In this document: positions 21,687 to 34,346 of the stretch, piece after piece
Numbering within the stretch: position 1 is the first letter of the stretch
Layout of the letters: each line of letters opens with the position of its first letter
DNA from: Marisa cornuarietis
Lineage: Eukaryota; Mollusca; Gastropoda; Architaenioglossa; Ampullariidae
Assembly (NCBI GenBank): GCA_004794655.1
Contig: SMMW01000001.1
Location: 868,001-932,000 of the forward strand
Direction: 5' to 3'
DNA: 64,000 bases
Made by a program: the position numbers and the translations under genes
Notes under the pieces: generated by a model
Told to the model about the DNA's origin: nothing
Database searches by the model: none
Seen by the model: only the letters and a program-made list of their open reading frames with translations

Positions 21687-22457
21687 AAAATGACTTTTTA
21701 ATTAGCCGCCGAGGCAATTTTATAACAGCTCTTTGGCCGACTTTTTTTTTACAATTTTTGGTAAAGATACAAAGATAATTGTCGCTTTAGTTGATTGGAT
21801 TGTATCGCAGTTCAGTTTCTATTAATCCGTTGTATTAGGTATTGCAGTGCACAGACGAACAGACACGATGACGGAGTGAAATAATAGACTTCTCATCTGG
21901 GTGAGGAACGCGTGTGTACTGACATCACTTGTAAATTAATCGTCGTTCACAGACTAACACGAGAATCTGTAATTTTCTCGATGATTTTGGCACGTCATTG
22001 CTGTACATAGATACTTATACACATAGACAAGGCACACGCACGCATGCACACATGCACACTCACTGAGTGAAAGATAGATAGAGAGTGTTGGGGGAATGGG
22101 GAATATTGTGAAAAAGGATGGGTCCATGCAAATCTAAAAGACCAGCTTCTGCCACATGTAGACATGTCCACTCCAATAGCATACAAGCCTGCATGACCAC
22201 CTAGTGCTATATGAAACATGGATTAAGCATTAAGTAGTGGCCGGTACAGTACTCTTGATTATGCAATTTTAGGCATTTCCATTATTCTAAAAACATACAA
22301 GTCTCCATGGATAGTTAGTGCACTATGTACACGTGTTTATTACACAACTAGCTAATGCCATATATAATGTAAATATGTCCATTATTGCAGAAACCTTTAA
22401 TCATTGTACAATTCGATTTTGCTAAATAAAAATGGGCTACCGATGCATTAATTGCCA

Positions 22458-22459
<2 letters not shown>

Positions 22460-22517
<58 letters not shown>
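22460..22517 (+). repeat. (TG)n microsatellite
   Basis: About 29 perfect TG dinucleotides. Confidence 0.97.
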
Positions 22518-22520
<3 letters not shown>

Positions 22521-22683
22521 AATCGCTTTGCTTGTAATAATGAGTTCACAACACATGTACATGTAAAGGCAGTAAACTTTGGGTGGTTAGAGAATGACGT
22601 GTAAGGTGTTAAAGACTGCTCCTTCAGTGCTTTTCCTTCGCCAACCCTTTAAAATGGGGGGGAGGGTGAGCGTACGTTGCCCC

Positions 22684-22750
22684 AAACGAGTATCGAACCG
22701 GCGGAAATGCGCGCCTGCGGCCTCACGTCAGCGCTCTGATCAATCGGGTA
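22684..22750 (-). mobile_element. tRNA-like SINE head or tRNA pseudogene
   Basis: The minus strand reads CCGATTGATCAGAGCGCTGA, resembling a pol III A box region, and about 35 bp later GCCGGTTCGATACTCG, which contains a B box (GGTTCGA). The intervening arm does not form a clean anticodon stem by eye, so I favour a SINE head over a working tRNA gene. Confidence 0.55.
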
Positions 22751-23143
22751 TCTGTGTAAGTGTACCCACTGTTATTTTTCCCAAGGATGCTCTTTTTGAC
22801 GAATTCCACACTACTCTATAGCTACCTCTCCCTTCCCGCCCCACCCGACTCTTCACGTACTAGATTACCCCCCACATTTCCCCGTCACATTGGCTGTTAG
22901 AAGACTTCTATGTCCTTGCGTGATAAATAATGTCCCGCAGGCGGAAAGAAGTGCATGACTGCTTGTGCTTCCTGTTATGAATGAAGATCCTAGAGAGCTT
23001 AGGTATGAACTTCGAATCCGACTGTCAGGTAAGGAAGTGTAGATCAGATTACATTTTGGACTTTCTTTCGGCTTCTTTGGCAGGTCAGACCATGTCAGTC
23101 CTTTTATGGGCACTACATACTGAGTCATATAAACTTTATCGGT

Positions 23144-23412
23144 CAGAGGCCAGTTGCACAACACATTTCTAATTTTAAACACTTTTAAGCCTTAACTCTA
23201 TTTAGATAATTAGTTTAAAGTGCACACCACAATTGTAGAATTTTTTAAACTAAAACTGCTTTAAGTAAGATAAAGTTGTTTAAGTCTGACTTTCCGTCCT
23301 GTCAGCACAATTTTTTGTATGTTCTTGTGCAATGCATCTAAATGGCAAAGAAGAGATTTTGCTTCTTTAGAACAGTTAAAGGTTTAGAAGCATGTTGTGC
23401 AACTGGCCCCTG
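23144..23412 (+). mobile_element. Intact miniature TIR element (family A)
   Basis: The 269-bp element begins CAGAGGCCAGTTGCACAACA and ends TGTTGTGCAACTGGCCCCTG; these are 20-bp inverted repeats with one mismatch. It has no coding capacity. Flanking 8-mers (ttatcggt and gtttttgt) do not match, so the superfamily is uncertain although the CAG start is hAT-like. It is the reference for the split copy at 16084-18286 and the inverted fragment at 18287-18398. Confidence 0.88.
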
Positions 23413-24104
23413 GTTTTTGTTTGGTCAGAATAGCACGTCTGTCATAAGACAGCACCTTGGCGCTTGTTTGATTAAAAAAAAAACAACCAAACACCTGTGT
23501 TCATTGTAGGTGATTTCTTTTAGTTTCTCACCTGGTGTCTTTTGAGTAACTCAAATAAAATACCTGTATCAGTTTTGTTGTTGCATAATCAGAGGACTGA
23601 CTTTATCACGCAGGACTATTTTACCGTTGATGGGCCTCTGCTGCAAACCTTGTCAACCGCTGCTTTCACTCTTCCCCCCTCTACCCTACTGCTCCTGCTG
23701 CTCATCCCCTCCCCGACCATCACCTTAACGGGCTGACCAGTGCAGGTCAAGGGAATAGATGAATGGAGTAGTCAGTAAAAATCACGTAGCACGTTTTGAT
23801 TGATTATTTAGCAAATACGTGCCGCGCCATGGGTACAGTCGGGCTCTGTCTTTGGACGATCCGCTTATTGTGGCAGCTGTGTGTTACGTCGGCTTTCGAA
23901 ATGGTCACTGATGTATGAAGCGAGACAACCCGACTGTGGATTCGGCAGCTGCAAAAACGCGGGACGCATCTATTTTCGCTGTTGCATGACACCAGGGACT
24001 AAGTGAAGTTACGGTCTGGAACTAATTCTGGTTCCGTAGTTCATTTATTCTATAGAATATGCGATCAAATTTATGAAAGTAACAATAAAAATGCACGCGT
24101 ATTA

Positions 24105-24224
24105 TTGTGCAGGTCATCAACTTGAAGCTTAAAATACGACGATTAAACACCAGGACTAACCCTGGTAATACACCGCTCTACTTTCCAGAGTTATAGTTAT
24201 ACATTTTCAACACGATCGACTTCC
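24105..24224 (-). repeat. Inverted repeat arm 2 (about 120 bp)
   Basis: Reverse-complement partner of 21450-21572, 2.5 kb away. It contains a small hairpin-forming centre, ACCAGGACTAACCCTGGT. Confidence 0.8.
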
Positions 24225-24469
24225 CATACACCACGGTTATATATAGCTTAATTTATTGCAAACTGGTAAGACTTCATCACAGGAAAACACGCAGTAATTA
24301 TCCTTATTTTCATTGTATCTACTTTTAATTATTAGATGTTCCATATCGTGTCTCCGGATACAACTCGCGCTCGAAACGGATACCGGGCGGTATACTTGTG
24401 ATCCTGTTCACCGTCATTGTCTGACCTTTCAAACTATATAAGACGTCCCGTGTTATCTCGAGCCTACTG

Positions 24470-24617
24470 CAGGGGCGTAGGAACGGGGGGGGGGCGGGCA
24501 AGGGGGCAGCCCCCCCCCATAAAAGATGCTGGGAAGGCAAGAATGTGAACGTCATTCATTGTCAGCATGGAGCTGCCCCGCCCATCCCCTAAAGCCGAGC
24601 ATCTTCCTACGCCACTG
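24470..24617 (+). mobile_element. 148-bp miniature element with CAGKGGCGTAGGAA termini
   Basis: It begins CAGGGGCGTAGGAA and ends TTCCTACGCCACTG, inverted repeats with one mismatch. TACTG flanks it on both sides (24465-24469 and 24618-24622), a possible 5-bp target duplication. The interior has a G-run and a C-run able to pair (GGGGGCAGCCCCCC region). A right-half copy is at 18451-18504. Confidence 0.8.
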
Positions 24618-25771
24618 TACTGTCCTGCTTCATACGTCACATCAACCTCAAATAACATATATATATATATATAATCGATCTCGATCGACTTCAGACTTGT
24701 TTTCGTCAGGGCGAACAATCCGACACTACATGTGTATTATCTACGATCGAGTAGAATCACTGCATATATATGTTTGTGTGCACCTCGATCATGTTCGGCA
24801 GACATAAATATCCGATATGCCGATCGAGTTACATCAAAGGAAAGAAAAAGGGGGGAAAACGAGGTGGCGATCTATCGAGGACATCCGACTATTGTTTAAC
24901 CGTTTTAAATGTAAGGAAACTATATATAGTTTATATTTATAGACGTTTTTAGAACTATACCCGCACCTTGCATGACCTATAGGACTCGCGTATCTCATTT
25001 GATTAATTTTTAAATGTAATTTCAGGCATATGAAAGTCTGGCTGTCTAGTAACTCATCACTACGCGTATATTATACTATGTATTCCCAAGTGTGTTCAAG
25101 ATTTATCGTCCCATCGCCGTCTTATTCGAGTTATCACGTATCACACACTCGCGCGTACACACACACCGCGCAGCTTACTGTAAGTGCGAAGGAGCACAGA
25201 CACAAACTGCGGTCTCTTGTCGCTGTGTTGAAATCGTGCAGAATAGTCACGTATCTTTTATTTGGTCTCTGCCAGCATAAATATATAACCCTTGTATATA
25301 TAACGGTTGCTCGATATATCTGTTTCAGTTCTACTGTATCGACAGTCGACGCGCGCGCGGTGCTTTACCCGCAGGAACATAACATAATAATTAAAAAATA
25401 ATTTAATAAATAAGTTTTTCAATCGCTAGTTTGAGATAAATATTTCGAAATGTTAGGAGGAAATGGCGATTAAAGATTAGCGCAATCTGTTTTCTGCCTG
25501 AAGTTCAGGGACGTGATAATGCGTTCCTGGTGACCGGGAAGTAACTCTCACCTCACGCCAGCTTTTCTTTCTTTTTTTTTCAAGTAAGAGGGAGGTAATC
25601 GACAAGGAAGTCTCGCCAGACGCGGAGTGTTCGTCGACGTCGGGTAGCGAAAGGAGGACCATTGGCTATGGCTCCACTAACTCTGGCCATACGGTGAAAA
25701 AAGGTATTCAATGCTGGGTAGCAGTGCGGATTAAGTCGCAGACGACGGTCGTCAGGACAGCTTCTACCCAC

Positions 25772-28700
25772 ATGAGCGTAATGCCTGAGGTACAGAAAGG
25801 TCGCCCGCCCCGCGACTGGGCCTCTCGCATTCAGATTCATGGCACTCTGCTGAAAAAACCATTCGGACATTCCTCAAACAAATGGACTAAACGGTTCGTA
25901 TTGTTCCTCACTTTTCTTCTAAGCTATTACAGAGGCTGGTCGGTGAAGGTAAAGACTGACTTGCTCAAAAGGGGAACAGTGTTTATTTATTTTTTTTTAT
26001 TTCCAAAAATATCAGAATTGAAATCGATCGGGCCAATATAAACGAGCATGCGTAAAAAAATTTTTTTTAACTTGTAAAAGTTCTTTACCCATGCGTCCAG
26101 CTACATAGGCGAGCGCGCGCACACACACACACACACACACATTGTTTAGATTACAAGAATATTATATTAATGGTGCAGTTTCTACGCTATCAAGTTTGTG
26201 AATCAAAGCGAGCCTGTTCTTTCTTCCAAGACAAAATTGGTTGAAGCTTGCTTAGTTTTTCACACACACACACACACACACTGCATAGCTCTGAAGAACT
26301 TGTTCCAGTGGTATCATTCACATGAGCGCTAGACTTTCTCAGTTTTAAATTGATTTCATATATGTTGAAGTCACAGTCATGTGTGGTGTACAAGAAAGTT
26401 TACAGGGCTTTATGAATGGACTCTGTTGATTCATTTTCAGTAGTCAGAAAGAAGCCCTTTGTTTAGAACTGAACTTTTTCCCTGGCTTCCTTATATTGAT
26501 CAAGGTTTATATGACATGCAAGAGGAAATAACACCACAAAAAAGAAAGCATGCATTGTATTTTATACATCTTGCATTCCAAAGCCTACCATATATCAGAT
26601 TAACTTTTGGGGAATGGGGGTTGGGGGTGGTGTAGAATATTGTAGGAATGACATTTTTGTATGTTTTTTTCTCGCAGTGTATATCAGACTACAAAAAAAC
26701 AAACATTCAAAATTTTTAAGCTTTCTTATACTTTAGCTTGACTAGCAGGAATTTCTAGTAGTCTAGATATTTTGTTAAATATAACATTTTATGTGGTCTG
26801 TAATGTCTGTGTAGTTCTGTGCTAGTCACATTCTGTAGAAGTGTAGCAACCTTAATATACCTACCCAAAATATTTGTATTTACTATTAAAATTAGGCCTT
26901 GTGTTTGATAAAGTCTGTCAGTGACAATGTGTCGGTCTCTATACCTATGTAAATTAATTTTCTTGTTATACACTTGACAAACAAAAGTCAGTAGTATGCT
27001 GATTTATAGTATAGGGAAAGAAAGTCTGTTTATAGGACCAGTCTGCACTGAGTGAGTTTGCCAGGATATCTGCCTCATGTTATCTGCTAGGTAAAAGCAC
27101 TCTTGTCTTTCTGTTTTTCTTAGGCGTCTCCCATTTCATAAGAAGTTATCTTTTTTGAATTTGCTTTCATTGAAGAAGACATCTTTCTAGAACAGTAGGT
27201 CCTTGACTGGTGTGAATGTTTATCATTTTATTTTATGAGAGATAATGCACACCGAATGGTGAAATGCAATCTCTCATCAGTGCTTAGCACAGAGGCCTTC
27301 TGTTTATGTCTTATTTAGCTTTCTCGTGTCAGTTTTTGCTCAGGAGAGATGGAATAAACCATACAAGGCTTGTGTTTGAATGATATTCTAATATCAGAAG
27401 AACTGTACGTCAAGGTCCAGTAGACTATTTGCAGAATAGTCCTTTGTGCATTTTAATGTAAACAAACTTTAATAAATCGTTGTTTAGTATTTTCTTAGTC
27501 ATTAACATGTTTTGATTCTTAATATCATCTGTATACTGCATTAGTCCATTAGTGACAAAATTATCAAACACCAGTCCAAGGCCAGCTTCACAGTCCTTGA
27601 ATATCACTTGTCAATCTCTTTGCTTATCTTTCTTTCACCATCGCTTTCTCTTTTGTATTGTCATTGTGTCCTCTGGATTCAATATTAAATATTATTGAAG
27701 TTGTTTACTTCTTTGCACATCTTGCTCATTTGTGTATCTAGATATGGGGCTGGGGGAACAGAGAAATTAGAGATGGTGTGCATAAAGTTCTAGGGAGTGT
27801 ACAATTGTTTGTTCTGCCATTTATCTTTATCAGAAAGGTAATTAATTCCTTTTCAGATAGTATTTTGGGAGTAATTATGAACAAATTTGTGTCAGTCACA
27901 TAAGTCAGTCACACCCATCATGAGACCTTTGGTCACTTTATGTTAATACAAGAGTAATGCTTTTGTTTTGTTTTTTCTCTCTCTCTATGGCTGGTTGGTA
28001 AAAATCTTCAATAATTTTATTTGGGGTATGAAAATCTCCATCAATTTAACTGAGGGTCAGAAATCTGCTTGTATTTCCTGGCGACAAATGCCTCTCATTA
28101 GTCGAATAAAGAAAAGATAAAAGAAATTAATGCGAAACATTGCATTGATGGTATAAGTGATCTTAAGATTTCTAAAGTATTAAAGCTTGTTTTGTCTGTG
28201 CAATGGTCACATCTTTGATATTTTGCCGCTAGAGTTATCTACAGGTTACAGTGTATGGGGTAATGGAAAACTTTTAGTGTTACTCAATGGAAAATTCTTA
28301 TACAGTAGATAAGAACTTAGCACTGGAATAAGTTAGCATTTTTAAAGTGTTTCTTTGCTTGTTCTTCTGCCTTCTCCTTCACTTTTTACATCTCTTTCTC
28401 TCTCTCTCACTCAGTCTAGTGTGTGTGTGTGTGTGTGTGTGTGCGTGTGTGTGTGTGGATTTTAATTTACTTTTTCAAGTTTCCTCTTCCATCTGGTAAT
28501 CTGTATTAGGATGTTATCAACCTAGCAGGTTGACAAACAAGTGGTCCTGAGTAATCTTACTTTTGTTTTTAGATTTTTCCTTGTCAAAGATGGCTTTCTG
28601 ATGTACTATGCTGACAATGAAAAAAAGGAGTATGAAAAGAGGGAATTCTTTAACATCCATCCAAAGGTATGATGTATGAAATTTTCTGTTCTGTTATAGC

Positions 28701-31700
28701 TATCACAAGAAAACCACTCATTGCTTGGGATTTAGGAAGGAGAAGCCATAATTCTACAACTCCCATGTTCCTCTGCTTCAGAGTGAAAGGAGTTTCATAA
28801 CACATTTTATAATACATTCCATGTCATGTTGCTCAGACCTGGATTTAGGGATGTCAAGCTTTTGCTATGTTTGTAAAAAGAAAGCAGGCATTTTGCCCAA
28901 TGGGAAATGGGGTGAAGGATGAAGGGGCGCTAACACAACCTATCTGTGTACACAGTGGTGAAAGTTTCAGGCTTATGGAAATGATGGTCATAAATGCAGA
29001 TTTTTAAAGATATCTATGTACACAGTATTGAAAGTTTCAGGTTTATGGAATTATGATGGACATATGTGCATGTTTTTGCAGATATCCGCCTGCTGCTGTC
29101 TCCTGTCCTGCCCTCTTTTCTTCCACTTTCTCTCACTGTGTGTGTGTGTGCATTTTTGTGTATTTAATATTTTAACTGCAGTAGAGTTATAGATGAGTGG
29201 AAGACTTTCCAAGAACTTTCTGCATCTATGCACACCAGGTGTGCCCAAACTATGGCCTACTGGCCAGATCTGGCCCGCGAAGGTACCTCATGCGGCCTGC
29301 TCATTTTAATAAGACACAGGTTGACATCATCCTGACACCGCCACAGGCTGGACCTTTTGTTGCTATATATACAAATTTTGGTTTTGTGGCATAATTTCAT
29401 GTTAACATCGGCAGGATTCTGGCAAAACTGCCATGTTCAGGCCTGTGAGATTTTATATCATGTCGAGTGCGGCCCTCGGGCGGGAAAAGGTTGGGCACCA
29501 CTGATGTACACGTAGGGTGCAACAACTTTTTAAAAACTGATATAGTTTTGCCACTCCTATGGCAGGACACAATGGGAACACACTCTTAATGTGTACTTTA
29601 CACCAATCTTGTTCTGAACTTTAAATTTACATATGAAACAGAAAAAGTCAGATTTGATGGCACGATTTTCAACACAGTTGTATTTAGTGAAACATGACAG
29701 TTTCTGCAAAGTTTTGTGCCTCTTTGAGAGTGTCACATTACATGATTGCATTAGATAAAACATTTCTTTCTACAGGGCATTGTACCTCTGGGAGAATGTC
29801 ACATTGCACCATTGCAGGAGCCTGGCCATCCCTTCTGTCTGAAGCTTGAAAGCCATGAGATTGATGTAACTATTGTCTTTTACCTGTTTCTTTTGGAACC
29901 TGCATAAATACCATCTTAAGCTTTTCTTCTACCCTCTTTTGTGACTGGTATTTTTATGGATTTTTATGTCCTCGTTATTCTCCTAACTTCCCACAAGCAC
30001 TCTCTTCCTGTTTTTATTTCACTTGTTCATTAACACTTCTCTTTAATTGTCACTTTCTCTTTCCTTATCACTTTCTCACTGTTTCTTTCACACTCTTTTT
30101 CTCAGTCACTTGCACACATGATCACTTATGTTCTGCTACTATCTTCTCTATTTTTCCCTCTTTCTAATCATTTAAAAAACAAGATTACTTGGGTTATAAG
30201 ATTAACAATAGTCAACATTTTTCTGTTCACAGTACATTTAAATTAGACATTTTCCAGAATGTGTGCCTTTAAGATCTGAAACATATCAGTTGTAGAAATG
30301 CACAGTTTATATTAGGGATAATTGACTTGAACTGGCATAAATTCTGTTACTGCTCTCAGAAATACTTTGCTATATCATATCATTGCTATGTCCGCTGCCT
30401 TGTGGGCAATTTTGGGAAAAATGAAGGCTAAGGGAGCAAACCTGCAAAAAGGTCATGGTGCTAACATGACAACAATGGGCAAAGGCTTTCTGAAGACAAA
30501 AATACCAGCCAGAGTTTAATGCCTACTTATTCATCAGGCTGACCCATTGTTGTGGTTGATTTGGAGAGAAGAGTGGTGGGGGTGGGGGAAATTGTTTTAC
30601 CACGAGCCAGCAACTAAAGCTATATCATGGCAAAGCAGCCACCCCTGTAAACAGATACCACATGCAGATGAAGAACAGGCCAAGACAAGAGATGAACCCA
30701 GGACAGTCAATCCTCACTGTATTGGTGACAGGTGCTAGCCATTGCACCATCGGACTGCCTGAAGAGAAGATGGGTTCCAGCAAGTGTGTAAGCCCAGAGA
30801 CAGAACCATGGATATTCAATGCAAGAGAAGCTTCATTCTGGATCGGTCAAGGACTAGATCAACAATGATCATGCATCCTAGTGGCAGGCTCCACAGTGGG
30901 GATAGCAAAAATGTTCTGAAACCAAAGCAGACATCAAGTTGAGAGAAGGAATGTCCACTGGTACATGGGACATTCGCACATGACACCATTAGGGCAAAAT
31001 GAAATAACTCACCCATGAACTAGGACATGGGACATTGTGGGACTGGCAGAGATCAGATGGCCAGAATTTAGGGAGACAGCAACTGATGAAGGCCATAAAC
31101 TCTGGTACAAAGAGGAGGATACCAGACATGATCGTGACGTGGGCTTCCTTGTACATAGAAAAGTGGTCAGAGCTATGTCAGGAAGGCTGATCTCCATTTG
31201 CATTTCTGCCATGCCTCATGATGTCACCATCATTCAAGTATATGTTCCAACTTACACACATAAAGAACATGAAATGGAGGAGCGTTACCAACAGTTAGAC
31301 AGGGTTACAAAGGCAGTACCGAAAAAATACATCCTTGTTGTAACACCAAGGTCAGCCCATTTGCCTTCTAGCAATAGGCAGGAACAGTGGGTAAATTTGG
31401 CAAAACCAATCATAGGTGCCTCAGCTGGATTGTTCCATAACCATATTCAGGACATATTCAGGTGCTGACATAGACAGCGACCATGACTTTGCCTTTACGA
31501 ACCTGACATTGAAGCTGAGGAGAAGGTGCTGTTCAAACATCCCCTTGAGTTTGCTTTGATTTGGAGAAGGCACAAGACCCAAATGTTATGGAAATCTTCA
31601 AGGCCAAAGCTGGAAGTAAATTTGCTTCGGTGAACTTGGGTGGACTGTAATGTAGATACCATCGCAGGAAACATCAGAGAGGTGCTACTGTCAACAGCCC

Positions 31701-34311
31701 AGGAAGTGATAGGGCATCAAAGGAAAAGAAACAACTCTTGGTCATAAACAACATCCTAAATCTCTGTAACAAAAACAGCACCTTGAAGAAAGAAAGGAAA
31801 AGCAAACCTAAAGCAGCTTGTAAGTAAACTTTTTAATTCTGCCATCAGAAAAAAGGATAAAGGGCAGCTAGGAAGAACTGGATCAAGGGCCATTGTTGGA
31901 CCATAGAGGAGGGAATGGCAAAGGTGACAGCAAAAAAGCCTTCCAACTACTAAAGGGTTGCTACATGCTTCATTACAGGCCACATTCAGAATAGTACATT
32001 TTAGTGATCCACCTTGTGAATTATTCAGAGCAAATATTCACTTGCATATCTTAGACCTGCCATTCTCATTCTTTCATTGACTGTTGTCCTAGAATCTAAG
32101 CACAGAAGTTGTGCAAGGAACTTGCAAAAGTAGATTAGACCTGAGACCTGAGACCTTACCTTGGTCTGACAGATCAAATGCTTTGTCAGGTTTATTAGAT
32201 GACTTCTCACTCCATGTGATGTGTTGCACTGAGTATCAATCGTTGCCATATCAGCAGCAGACCTCGCCATGCTTCTTTCGTTCCTTGTTAGGTCTGGAGC
32301 ACACACCCATTCACCCCTTACTCCCTTAGCAGTGACACCCACTGATAACAGGGTTTTCATTTTCTTTCTCACTACCATTTTTAAGAGGGTTTATTTCATT
32401 TTCACCCTTTCATGTTTGTGAACCTTTTTTTTCAAATTTAGCTTATTTTATCTTTTGTTGGGGAAAATAAATTCATCTCCATAACCATATTCATCAGTGG
32501 CTTTTGACACCAAGCCACTGCATCTGAACACAGTAGTGCTGAGAGCTTTATACTAAGAGTCAGTTGAGTTTTTATTGTGTTTGACCTACTTACAAACTGT
32601 AATGTTGACATTAGGGTGACAAGCAGAGATCACTAGCTGCACATACATCTAACTCAGCCACAGCCCTTAAATGTTGTTAGGGGTCAAATTCAGGCCTTAA
32701 GTAGATGCAAATGTAATCTCACATTAATCTGTTGTTCATTGTCATGCTGCTTGCATGCACATGTGCCTGCATGCACACACACAGCATTTTCTTTTCTCAT
32801 AGCCCCTCTCTCTCACACACACTCTTCCTCTTCTTTCCTTCCATTTTTCACCACATCGTGCATCACAAGACACCCCCTGTTTTTGTCCATGCATGTGTTA
32901 CATTCTGCAGCATGTGACATCACAGTGGAGGGTATTTGCCAGAGGGTGTGGAGTTAGTTTGCTCAGTGGGATGCAGAGACCTCCGATTCCCTAGGGAGCT
33001 GTGTGTATTTGTTTTATCTGTGAGGGCAGTTGATTTTGGTATTAAATGCATCATTCTTGTAATTTAACACTCTCTAGTGAAAAATCAGACCATAAATGAC
33101 AGGAGAAATAGGGAAAATGGAGGTGTCCTAAAAACATTTAAAAATAAAAGTAAATGAGGGATGGTAACGTTGGTAAATGGGGATGACCATCACTTCAAAT
33201 GTACTTTGTAATTTTGTTATTTGTTATTCTCTTTTTTAATCTCCTTAATATAATGCACTTCTAGCTATTGTAGTTACATTTAGTCTCTTCCTTTTCTTTC
33301 TTATTCAGTGTTTGGTCCTAAAAAGTAAAATAGTATTCAATAGATATTGTCATGCCGAAACTGAAAATGTTTTATTATATCACTGTGATAATGCACCATG
33401 GCTTAAGGAAGCTTTGACCTATGGCATATTTTTCCTTATGAGAAGGACACTGGCCTAACAGTCTTGAAATAATTAATATTTAAGGGGCCTGATGGGGTTT
33501 TTTTTCCTTTTCTTTTTTTCAGTTGCTGCTTGGTAGTTAAGAAAGTTATTCTTGTTCAAGTGTTAATATTTTCCCCAGCTCTTATCAAGGGCTTCTGCTT
33601 GTTTTATGCACATCATACGATGAAAAAAAATTCATATAAAATGTTAATAGAATATTTGGTAAGGTCTGACAGTCATGTGGTCACTAAGCTTGAACAGCAC
33701 AGAAGGGTGCTGGTTTCAAGCTTGCTGAGACTTTGACTGAAACATTCCCTCACCCCATCCCTACCAGCAGTAGATGTTACCATATTTATCAGAAACAAGC
33801 AGCAGGAGAATGGCAGGCCTTTCACAATCAATTCCCACTTGGTTGTGGGACCATACCAGTCAAAGAAATCTTCATTTTTAGCTTATATCTTTCATGGGAA
33901 AATATTGAAGGAAAAATGTTTATTCTAATTAAGTGTATACAAACCTATCCCTCACAATGCACTGAACATTTAAACAACTATTATTACAGCAAAGGGGATT
34001 TTAAATTCTGCATTGAGCTTCCACTACCTTTGACAGATTTATTTAAAATGCGGCACCTAAACTGTGGAATGGTCTGCCATCATCACCGTCCACCATCACC
34101 TCACCAACCACGTTTCGAAAAAGACTGAAGACCCATCTGTTTATTTAAGATGGACTTAAACTTAAACAATCAAGCATCACTTCTGTCTTTATTTTTTTAC
34201 TTTCCTGGTGTTTTATCTATTTATTTACTTTTTTTTTTCTTTTTTTATTTATTTTGTTTTTGCTGCGCAATGAGCATTCTTCTGAATGGATACCGGCACA
34301 TTACAAATGGA

Positions 34312-34346
<35 letters not shown>

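Larger units (their letters stand above)
21690..25771. other. Intergenic interval between the BAF paralog and PLEKHD1
   Basis: Apart from the repeats listed separately I see no gene. The final 1 kb should contain the PLEKHD1 promoter. CpG-containing sequence near 25500-25770 is consistent with that, but no core element is assigned. Confidence 0.45.

Noticed and set aside
22684..22750. Functional tRNA gene on the minus strand
   Set aside because: A and B boxes are recognisable but a proper acceptor stem and anticodon arm are not; a SINE head or pseudogene is more likely.
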